11,575 nucleotides of DNA from positions 1-11,575 of the forward strand of contig JBBDIO010000276.1 in assembly GCA_040880365.1 (NCBI GenBank). Reading direction: 5' to 3'. Below are positions 5,514-11,575 of the stretch, piece after piece (position 1 is the first letter of the stretch; each line of letters begins with the position of its first letter). The notes below the pieces were generated by a model. That model saw only the letters and a list, made by a program, of their open reading frames with translations, was not told the DNA's origin and did not search any database. Source of the stretch: JBBDIO01 sp040880365 (lineage in GTDB: Bacteria > Chloroflexota > Anaerolineae > Caldilineales > Caldilineaceae). The position numbers and the translations under genes are program-made.

Positions 5514-7283
5514 ATGACCCTATCGTCATCCGAAACGGTGGGTAAGCCCAAACCCACAGCAGAAAGTCCGGCAGGGGACAATCCTGCAGAAAGTAGCGGT
5601 GCGTCAGATTCGCGGCTCGCGGTGGCGCGCCGGCTCTACACCTATGGTGTCGCGCTGGTGAGCTATCTGGTCACATTGGCCGCGCTCAATGCGCTGTTGA
5701 AAATTATCGACCAGAGTTGGCTGCTTACCGTAGGCGATGGCGGTGCTGCGCTCTACACGGCCAATTTTGGCGTCTTTCACCGGGATGCGCTGGCGAGCAA
5801 CGGCGGCTTGTTGCTGGTGGCCGTGCCCCTCTTTTTGATCCACTGGGGCTATGCCCAAAGCCTGGTGCGCCGAGATCCCGAAGAAGCCGGCGCGGGGATG
5901 CGCAAGTTCTTCCTCTATATAGCCCATGCCGCGGCCATGATCTATGGCCTGCTGGCCTTCCACCGGCTGCTCGTCGGCTTTGGGACATTGGCGGTGGGCG
6001 CGCCGCTGGCCGATAACGATGTCTGGCCCAGTGGCTGGCTCCACGCCGGGCTGGTGGTGGGCCTGAGCTTCGCCCTCGCCCGCTATTGGCTGGCGGTGGT
6101 CCAAAGCGATGGCGATTTTGGCCGCGAAGAGGATATTGCGGGCTTCTGGCGCAGGCTCTATCAAACCGCGGTCGGGTTAATAGGGTTGGGGCTGATGATC
6201 TTTGGCGGCGCCGAGATGATCCAGGCCATCTGGCAGGCGTTTATGAACACACTGGCCTTCACCGCGGGCGATCTCCTGTGGCGTGTCAGTTTGTTAAACG
6301 GGCTGGGCACCTTGATCGTGGGCGTCTATGTGACGCGCCTGAACTGGCAGCTCTGGCAGGAAATCTGCCACGCCAACCCCCGCGAGCAAAGTCGTGGCCT
6401 GCGGCGGTTCTATCTCTATGGCGCTATCGTCATCGGCGCGCTGGCAACCCTGGTCCCGGCGGCGGGACTGCTGGAAGAAATTCTACGGATTTTACTGGGC
6501 GTGGGCACAGGCGATCGCTGGCAACTGTTGAACGGTCTGGGCCGTCCGGTTTCACTGATCCCCCTGGGCATTGCCGCATGGATATGGTATTGGCGCTATC
6601 TGAAAACCGAAGAAGCCAGTGCGCCGGCCTCTAACGAAAGCGAGACAATCCGCCGGGTATACTATTACAGCGTGGCGTTCACAGGATTGATTCTGCTCTG
6701 GTTCGGCGCGGTGGAAATTGTGCAAGCCGGTCTGGATCGCCTGTTCATCACCCCTTCCGCCAGCACAGCCGATTTTTGGATCGACGGCCTGGCGCGCGGC
6801 ATCAGCCTCTTGAGTGTGGGCGCGCCGGTTTGGGCCTTCCACTGGCGTGTCGTGGAGCGTGTGGCCCGGCGGCGCGATGAAACCGGACGGATGGAACGGG
6901 TCTCGGGCCCGCGGCGTGTCTATCTCTATGGGGTGGCGCTGATCGGTGCGCTGCTGATTCTGGTCTTCCTCGCCCAGGTCGCCTATCGTGGCTTTCTGTG
7001 GCTATTGGGCGACCCCAACGCGGGCTTTCTCTCGCCCCAGGCCGCCAGCGATCTGGCGCGGAGTGCGATTGCTGCGGTGTTGTGGATTGTACACATCCAG
7101 GCCATTCGCACCGATGGCAAGCTGGGCACCCGTGCGCCCGCCCCTGCCCATACACCTGTCTCTGGGCCTGATCTCGAACCCGCGCGCGCCGCGCTGACCA
7201 CGCGCATCCAGCGCCTGGAGGCGGAATTGGCCGCCGCCCGCGCCGAACTGGCCCAACTGGAGACAAAGCCCCCAGACGCCTAA
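5514..7283 (+). CDS. Polytopic membrane protein with six DUF5671-like modules and a C-terminal coiled coil
   Basis: This 589-residue protein consists of six similar modules of about 83-91 residues. Each opens with a basic-aromatic motif and a first membrane helix: RRLYTYG at 39, RKFFLYI at 130, RRLYQTA at 213, RRFYLYG at 297, RRVYYYS at 380 and RRVYLYG at 467. Modules 1, 3, 4 and 5 close their second helix with an aromatic pair such as HW, NW, YW or HW (110-111, 277-278, 359-360, 443-444); module 2 ends RYW (190-192) and module 6 ends IVHIQ. An acidic/basic linker follows each. That predicts about 12 membrane helices. The R-x-Y/F-Y-L-Y start is the DUF5671 signature; its function is not known to me. 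Residues 1-36 are a disordered cytoplasmic tail, and 559-584 form a short Ala/Glu/Leu coiled coil (RIQRLEAELAAARAELAQLE). The ATG is preceded by GGGGA at 5505-5509. It lies 37 bp after the small anchored-protein gene, and probably shares its transcript. No catalytic motif is seen; a sensory, scaffold or transport role is open. Confidence 0.9.
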   Translation: MTLSSSETVGKPKPTAESPAGDNPAESSGASDSRLAVARRLYTYGVALVSYLVTLAALNALLKIIDQSWLLTVGDGGAALYTANFGVFHRDALASNGGLLLVAVPLFLIHWGYAQSLVRRDPEEAGAGMRKFFLYIAHAAAMIYGLLAFHRLLVGFGTLAVGAPLADNDVWPSGWLHAGLVVGLSFALARYWLAVVQSDGDFGREEDIAGFWRRLYQTAVGLIGLGLMIFGGAEMIQAIWQAFMNTLAFTAGDLLWRVSLLNGLGTLIVGVYVTRLNWQLWQEICHANPREQSRGLRRFYLYGAIVIGALATLVPAAGLLEEILRILLGVGTGDRWQLLNGLGRPVSLIPLGIAAWIWYWRYLKTEEASAPASNESETIRRVYYYSVAFTGLILLWFGAVEIVQAGLDRLFITPSASTADFWIDGLARGISLLSVGAPVWAFHWRVVERVARRRDETGRMERVSGPRRVYLYGVALIGALLILVFLAQVAYRGFLWLLGDPNAGFLSPQAASDLARSAIAAVLWIVHIQAIRTDGKLGTRAPAPAHTPVSGPDLEPARAALTTRIQRLEAELAAARAELAQLETKPPDA

Positions 7284-7288
7284 GCGTC
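7275..7288. terminator. Weak hairpin over the DUF5671-gene stop codon, possible terminator
   Basis: GACGC and GCGTC form a 5-bp stem around the loop CTAA, which contains the stop codon TAA (7281-7283). It sits in the convergent junction, 27 bp from the end of the kinase gene on the other strand. No run of T follows on either strand, so as an intrinsic terminator it would be poor. The 31-bp junction (7284-7314) shows nothing better. Confidence 0.2.
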
Positions 7289-7314
7289 GATACTGCTCTC
7301 AAAATAGCCTATAT

Positions 7315-10300
7315 TCAGGTGGGGCTTTCGCGCAGTATGGCATTGACCTTTTGGAGCAAAGCCTGGGACGTATAGGGCTTCTGCAAAAAGTGGCGTACGC
7401 CCGCAGTGGCAGCCTTGGCGATCATCCCGTTGGCGGCAAGTCCGCTGGCGGCAATAATTCTGACCTGGGAATTGATGCGATAGAGGGCCTGAATCGTGGC
7501 ATAGCCATCCATAATGGGCATCATCATATCCGTCAACACCAGATCGATTTCGTGGGCGCGCTGGGCATAAATTGCCAGCGCATCCGCGCCATCTTCCGCC
7601 ACCAGCGCCCGATAGCCATAGGCTTCCAGGGTTTGCCTGGTAATGGAGCGCACAGAATCTTCGTCATCTACCACCAGGATCAATTGTCCATCGCCCCGCG
7701 GCAACCGCACGTTCTCTGTCACCGGGGCCGCCTCTGACGATTCTTCCTGCGCCGGCAAATAGATGCGGAACGTGGTGCCCCGGCCTTCTTCAGAATAGAG
7801 ATTCACAAATCCGCCGTGGCTTTTGGCAATAGCCTGTACTGTCGAAAGCCCCAACCCCGTGCCCGCGCCCACATCTTTGGTAGTGAAAAACGGCTCAAAA
7901 ATGCGTTCGCGAATGGGTGCCGGGATCCCCGTGCCCGTATCGCTCACGGTAATCCGGGTATAGCGCCCCACCCGCGCCTGGGGGTTCATGCTCACATATT
8001 GCCCATCCAGGCTCATATTATCGGCAGAAAACTCCAGCAGCCCGCCATATGGCATGGCATCGCGGGCATTCACAGCCAGATTCATCACCAATTGGTGGAT
8101 CTGGGTGGGGTCGCCCAAAATGGGCCAAAGATCATCCTGGGCCTGAGAGCTGATGCGAATATTCTTTTCAAAGGTATCCCGGATCAGGGTCACCACCTCG
8201 CGCAGCGTCTGCCCAATATTCACGGAGATGCGCTGACCTTCCGTACCCCGGGCAAACAATAGCACCTGGCGCACCATATCCGCGCTGCGCTTGGCATTAT
8301 TTTCGATCATATCCAACAGGCGGATATCGTCTTTCAGGTTGTGGCGCTGTTTGAGCAGACTGACCGACAGCAAAATCGGCGTGAGCACATTGTTCAGATC
8401 GTGGGCAATGCCCCCAGCCAGCGTGCCGATACTTTCCATGCGCTGGGCGCGCATAAACTGGGCTTCCAACCGTTTACGCTCGGTGATATCAGCGTTAATC
8501 GTCAAAATGGCCTGGGGATTGCCCTCCTTGTCGCGCACCAATGTCCAGCGCCCCTCGATGAGCATTTCCTCACCGCGCCGGTTCACCTGCGTCAATTCAC
8601 CAATCCACTCACCTGTAGTCAATACCGCCTGGGTCGCCTCCTCCATCTGCGCGGTATCCCTGTAAATCAGGTCGATCACAGATTGGCCCAGGGCTTCTTC
8701 CACCGACCAGCCATATAGCTCGCTGGCGCTGCGATTCCAATAGGTGATGCGATAGTCCAGATCGCGCACCAGAATCGCGTCGCGGGCCTTATCCAGCAAT
8801 TCGGCCTGCTCGCGGATGCGCGTTTCGGCCTCCAATTGGGCAGTGACATCGTTGATGAGCACCAAACGCGCGACTTTGCCATTGAACAGCAGCCGATTGG
8901 TGCGCAGTTGCACATCGATCAGGCTGCCGTCGCGCTTGCAATGCTGGGTCAGCCCCGTAAACTCGCCGCTGGGTGAGTAGGTCATGGTCTGCACCAGTTC
9001 CGGCTCGCGCGCCGGTTCGCGGATGTCACGCAGCGTCATATTCAGAAATTCGGCTTCGGAATAGCCATAGTGGGTAATCGCCGCCTGGTTAACCGCCAAA
9101 AATTGCCACGTTTCCTGATCAAAGACCCACATGGGATTGGGGTTCTCATCAAACAGCAAACGGTATTGTTCTTCCGATGCGCGCAGACGGGCATTAGCCT
9201 CTACCAAAGGCGTAATATCGCGCGCGACACCCACACTGCGCACCAGCTCGCCATGCGCATCGAATATGGGATAGGTATGAATATGGATATGGCGAATCGC
9301 AGTGTTCGTTGCGCCCGCCGCTTCCCCCGACGGGGCATCACCGGGCTGGGCATCGGGAGGAAGCAGGCGATAGACCAGATCGAGGGAATAGCGATCTTTT
9401 TCCAACATCGTGTGCAAACGTAGCAGATCGTCGGGGTGGATATTGCGCTGGTAGGCGGTGGGATCGGCATATAACTCTGCACGGCTGTGCCTAAAAAGGG
9501 AATCATAGCGTGGATTGGTATAGAGGATTCTTCCGCTTTCGGCATCCCGAATCCAGAAAACATCTTCCACCGCTTCTGCCAGCTCGCGAAATCGTTCTTC
9601 ACTTGCGCGCAGGGCCTGGGCCGCGGATTTGCGCTCGCTGATGACGCGAAAATAGACAGCTAATCCCTGCAAAGACGGATGGGTGTGTACTTCGAACCAT
9701 TCATCCAGCGGCGGATAGTAAACCTCAAATTCCGTGGGTTCCCCACTTTCTGCCGCGCGCATAAATTCATCATACACAATGGTCTGCAGAGTTTCAGGAA
9801 AGATATCCCAGACCAGTTGACCTTCTAATTCATGACGCGGCCGGCGCATGGCGCGTTCGGCTTCGCGGTTCAGATAAACAAAACGCCAGTCGGGAGCCAG
9901 CAGATAAAAGGCCTCGCTCATATTTTCCAGCGTTTGCGATAGCCGCTGGGAAAGGGTCAATGCGGCGTCTTGCGCCAATTTCTGTTCGGTAATGTCTTCG
10001 ACAATCGCGATATGCTGGCGTGGGCCGTGCGCGGCAGTATGGACGGCGGTCACAGTAGCGCGTCCCCAGGCAATCGTGCCATCCTTGCGCACATAGCGTT
10101 TTTCCAGCGTAAAATGCTCAATCTCACCCGCCAGCAGTTGGCTGTTAACGCTTACGTTACGCTCCTGATCTGCGGGGTGCGTAATATCCATGAACGTCCG
10201 CCCCAGCAACTCGGATTCTGCATAACCGAACATGGCACAATAGGCAGGGTTCACCTGCACAAAACGGCTCTGGGCATCAGTCACGGCAATGCCCGTGGAA

Positions 10301-10755
10301 GCCCCGGCAAACAACCGCCGGAACCGTTCCTCGCTGTCGCGCAACGATATCTCCACCCGGCGATGTTCGGTCACATCCTGCACCGTGCCAGCCATAGAGA
10401 GCGGCGTCCCATCCTCGGCGCGCGTGATTTCGGCGCGTTGGCGCACATAAAAAATCTCACCATCGGGGCGGACGATGCGATGTTCAATATCAAGGGGCGC
10501 GTTGTCTTCCACGGCATGGCGGTGCGCCGCCAGAAATCTGGGCACGTCTTCGGGATGAACCCATTCCAGGAAGGATTCCGAGGTCATCTGGAAGGTTGCA
10601 GGATCCAGGCCCAGATGCTGATATATTTCATCCGACCATTGCAATACGTCGGTAGAAAGATCAAGTTCCCAAAACCCAATCCGGGCGATGCGCTGTATAA
10701 TTGATCGTTGTTCACGTTCGCGCCGAAGCAGGTCGTATGCGTCCGACTGACTCAT
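7315..10755 (-). CDS. Soluble hybrid sensor histidine kinase with six PAS domains and a C-terminal receiver
   Basis: This 1146-residue protein has no membrane helix and no signal peptide, so it should sense signals in the cytoplasm. PAS/PAC domains lie at about 20-135, 142-260, 268-378, 384-520, 525-642 and 648-762, each joined by a SEERFR-type or similar helical linker. The HisKA domain (about 770-837) contains GGIAHDLNN with phosphorylatable His785. The HATPase domain (about 878-1001) has the N box MNLAVNARDAM (Asn892, Asn896), G1 box DTGTGIP (939-945), F box FEPFFTTK (953-960) and G2 box GAGTGLGLS (963-971). The receiver (about 1024-1141) has Asp1030/Asp1031, phosphoacceptor Asp1076, Ser1104 and Lys1126. 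All catalytic residues are present, so it should autophosphorylate and pass phosphate to its own receiver. No LOV-type cysteine motif is seen, and no ligand can be named. Fourth-PAS residues 466-486 form a Pro/Ala-rich loop. The ATG is preceded by AGGGG (minus strand, 10765-10769). No output regulator or phosphotransfer gene is adjacent. Confidence 0.95.
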   Translation of the reverse strand: MSQSDAYDLLRREREQRSIIQRIARIGFWELDLSTDVLQWSDEIYQHLGLDPATFQMTSESFLEWVHPEDVPRFLAAHRHAVEDNAPLDIEHRIVRPDGEIFYVRQRAEITRAEDGTPLSMAGTVQDVTEHRRVEISLRDSEERFRRLFAGASTGIAVTDAQSRFVQVNPAYCAMFGYAESELLGRTFMDITHPADQERNVSVNSQLLAGEIEHFTLEKRYVRKDGTIAWGRATVTAVHTAAHGPRQHIAIVEDITEQKLAQDAALTLSQRLSQTLENMSEAFYLLAPDWRFVYLNREAERAMRRPRHELEGQLVWDIFPETLQTIVYDEFMRAAESGEPTEFEVYYPPLDEWFEVHTHPSLQGLAVYFRVISERKSAAQALRASEERFRELAEAVEDVFWIRDAESGRILYTNPRYDSLFRHSRAELYADPTAYQRNIHPDDLLRLHTMLEKDRYSLDLVYRLLPPDAQPGDAPSGEAAGATNTAIRHIHIHTYPIFDAHGELVRSVGVARDITPLVEANARLRASEEQYRLLFDENPNPMWVFDQETWQFLAVNQAAITHYGYSEAEFLNMTLRDIREPAREPELVQTMTYSPSGEFTGLTQHCKRDGSLIDVQLRTNRLLFNGKVARLVLINDVTAQLEAETRIREQAELLDKARDAILVRDLDYRITYWNRSASELYGWSVEEALGQSVIDLIYRDTAQMEEATQAVLTTGEWIGELTQVNRRGEEMLIEGRWTLVRDKEGNPQAILTINADITERKRLEAQFMRAQRMESIGTLAGGIAHDLNNVLTPILLSVSLLKQRHNLKDDIRLLDMIENNAKRSADMVRQVLLFARGTEGQRISVNIGQTLREVVTLIRDTFEKNIRISSQAQDDLWPILGDPTQIHQLVMNLAVNARDAMPYGGLLEFSADNMSLDGQYVSMNPQARVGRYTRITVSDTGTGIPAPIRERIFEPFFTTKDVGAGTGLGLSTVQAIAKSHGGFVNLYSEEGRGTTFRIYLPAQEESSEAAPVTENVRLPRGDGQLILVVDDEDSVRSITRQTLEAYGYRALVAEDGADALAIYAQRAHEIDLVLTDMMMPIMDGYATIQALYRINSQVRIIAASGLAANGMIAKAATAGVRHFLQKPYTSQALLQKVNAILRESPT

Positions 10756-10852
10756 GGCGTTTGGCCCCTATTGACCGGTAAAACGATTATTTTTCACAAA
10801 ATTTCATATAGTTGAAAGTGGCGTTAACTGGAACTTGCTCGCCCAAATCGAC

Positions 10853-10870
10853 TAGAGAAAATTAGAGAAA
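10853..10870. repeat. 10-bp spaced direct repeat TAGAGAAA
   Basis: TAGAGAAA occurs at 10853-10860 and 10863-10870, followed by a related GGAGAG at 10872-10877. The 10-bp spacing places the copies on the same face of the helix. It lies about 100 bp upstream of the kinase start. It may be a binding site or simply purine-rich sequence. Confidence 0.3.
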
Positions 10871-10935
10871 TGGAGAGCGGTCGATTGTTTCGCCTATTCT
10901 ACCAGAACCCGGCCCAATCCGCGACGGAGTTAGCA

Positions 10936-10953
10936 TGTCACATACCTGTCACA
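10936..10953. promoter_or_regulatory. Paired TGTCACA direct repeat, candidate regulator site
   Basis: TGTCACA occurs at 10936-10942 and 10947-10953, exactly 11 bp apart start to start, about one helical turn. The pair ends 9 bp before the candidate -10 element TATTTT (10963-10968) of the YbaK-like gene, so it would cover the -35 region. Tandem heptamers on one face of the helix are typical of response-regulator and activator sites; which protein binds, if any, is unknown. Confidence 0.3.
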
Positions 10954-11080
10954 AAGATGGTGTATTTTATCGCACGTACTCTCGATCATCTATCTCAGCG
11001 CACCGCGTGCCTGTCGGTCATCGCTTTCTATCCCTAAAGACCCACGGGGCATTGCGCCCCTGCGAAAGAAAAATCCGCCT

Positions 11081-11572
11081 ATGAATATGCCATCCCCAGT
11101 GCCCCCTGTCGCCCGTGCGCTCGCCGCGCGGGAAATTCCACATCGCGTATTTGCCCACGCCGGCCCCGTGGACTCGCTGGAACAGGCCGCGGCCGAACGC
11201 AACCAGACGCCCGCGCAAGTCGTGCGCAGCCTGCTCTTTCGGCTGGATGGGGAAACGTATGTCATGGTGTTGGTGGCAGGCCCGGCCCAGGTAGACTGGC
11301 GCGCGTTGCGGCGCGTGCTGGGCGTTTCGCGCGTGACTCTGGCGACCCCGGAACAGGTGCAAACCGTGACCGGCTATGCCATCGGCGCGGTCGCACCGTT
11401 CGGTCTGCCCCAGCCCCTGCGCGTTCTGGTAGATAGTTCGCTGCTGGGCCAAAGCGAGCTTTCGCTGGGATCGGGTGTGCGCGGCACCGCGGTCATGATC
11501 CAATTGGCCGATCTGCTGCGCGCGCTGGGCCAAACAGAAATTGTGGAATTGACAAAACAGGGCGGGAAATAA
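11081..11572 (+). CDS. YbaK/EbsC family protein (predicted aminoacyl-tRNA deacylase-like)
   Basis: This 163-residue cytoplasmic protein has the length and motifs of the YbaK/ProX/EbsC family, whose studied members hydrolyse mischarged tRNAs such as Cys- or Ala-tRNA(Pro) in trans. Visible landmarks are VVRSLLFRLDG (47-57), a hydrophobic strand YVMVLVAG with QVDWRALRRVLG after it (60-81), TGYAIGAVAPFGLP (97-110), RVLVDSSL (114-121) and GSGVRG (130-135). The glycine-rich TGY...PFG loop is the family hallmark. In characterised members a lysine in the segment matching VVRSLL is central to activity; here that place is Arg49. It may therefore be a subfamily with changed chemistry. In-frame ATGs at 11081 and 11087 are both possible; the ribosome binding site is weak. 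The stop lies 3 bp before the window end, so downstream partners are not visible. Confidence 0.9.
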   Translation: MNMPSPVPPVARALAAREIPHRVFAHAGPVDSLEQAAAERNQTPAQVVRSLLFRLDGETYVMVLVAGPAQVDWRALRRVLGVSRVTLATPEQVQTVTGYAIGAVAPFGLPQPLRVLVDSSLLGQSELSLGSGVRGTAVMIQLADLLRALGQTEIVELTKQGGK

Positions 11573-11575
11573 AAA

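Larger units (their letters stand above)
10756..11080. promoter_or_regulatory. Divergent 325-bp intergenic region, probably carrying both promoters
   Basis: This region separates the minus-strand kinase from the plus-strand YbaK-like gene and is clearly richer in A and T (notably 10781-10815) than the flanking genes, as expected for promoters. The kinase ribosome binding site lies at 10765-10769. On the plus strand TATTTT at 10963-10968 is a possible but weak -10 element with no good -35. A 5-bp GC hairpin (GGGGC at 11046-11050, GCCCC at 11056-11060) lies 20 bp before the YbaK-like start. Two pairs of direct repeats are listed separately. No RNA gene or further open frame of note was found. 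Confidence 0.4.

Noticed and set aside
7351..10704. Several plus-strand frames of 117-244 codons opposite the histidine kinase
   Set aside because: All lie within a kinase gene with an uninterrupted set of domains. None has a plausible protein composition or ribosome binding site.

Overview
The window looks like chromosomal DNA from a GC-rich bacterium, most plausibly a member of the Chloroflexota (Anaerolineae/Caldilineae type). This placement is an inference. It rests on the combination of a DUF4012 membrane protein, a multi-module DUF5671-like membrane protein, a very large soluble multi-PAS hybrid histidine kinase and a YbaK/EbsC-type deacylase-like protein. No rRNA or other phylogenetic marker is present. 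I see no tRNA, CRISPR array, transposase, integrase or phage gene, so this is ordinary chromosome rather than an obvious mobile island.

Layout. Positions 1-269 hold no convincing gene, but they carry a 12-bp tandem repeat at the left edge and a perfect 12-bp palindrome just upstream of the first gene. Plus-strand genes follow: a DUF4012 membrane-anchored protein (270-2372), an M20D-type metal-dependent amidohydrolase (2503-3717), a predicted lipoprotein (3953-4762), a small signal-anchored extracytoplasmic protein (4916-5476) and a roughly 12-helix membrane protein built from six repeats of a DUF5671-like module (5514-7283). A large cytoplasmic hybrid sensor kinase lies convergently on the minus strand (10755-7315): six PAS domains, HisKA, HATPase and a C-terminal receiver. 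A 325-bp divergent intergenic region with two short direct-repeat pairs separates it from a plus-strand YbaK-like gene (11081-11572).

How the genes may work together. Only the small anchored protein and the DUF5671-like protein are close enough (37 bp) to suggest co-transcription. The lipoprotein lies 153 bp upstream in the same direction. These three, plus the DUF4012 protein, all act at or outside the membrane, so the left two thirds of the window is an envelope-protein neighbourhood. The amidohydrolase and YbaK-like genes look like independent housekeeping or accessory enzymes. The kinase has no separate response regulator or output gene beside it, and its signal and target cannot be read from the window.

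The most distinctive items are the six-fold internal repetition of the DUF5671-like protein, a 15-bp x 5 minisatellite after the amidohydrolase gene, and an arginine where YbaK-family enzymes usually have their key lysine. I did not find clear evidence of a new defence or mobile system.
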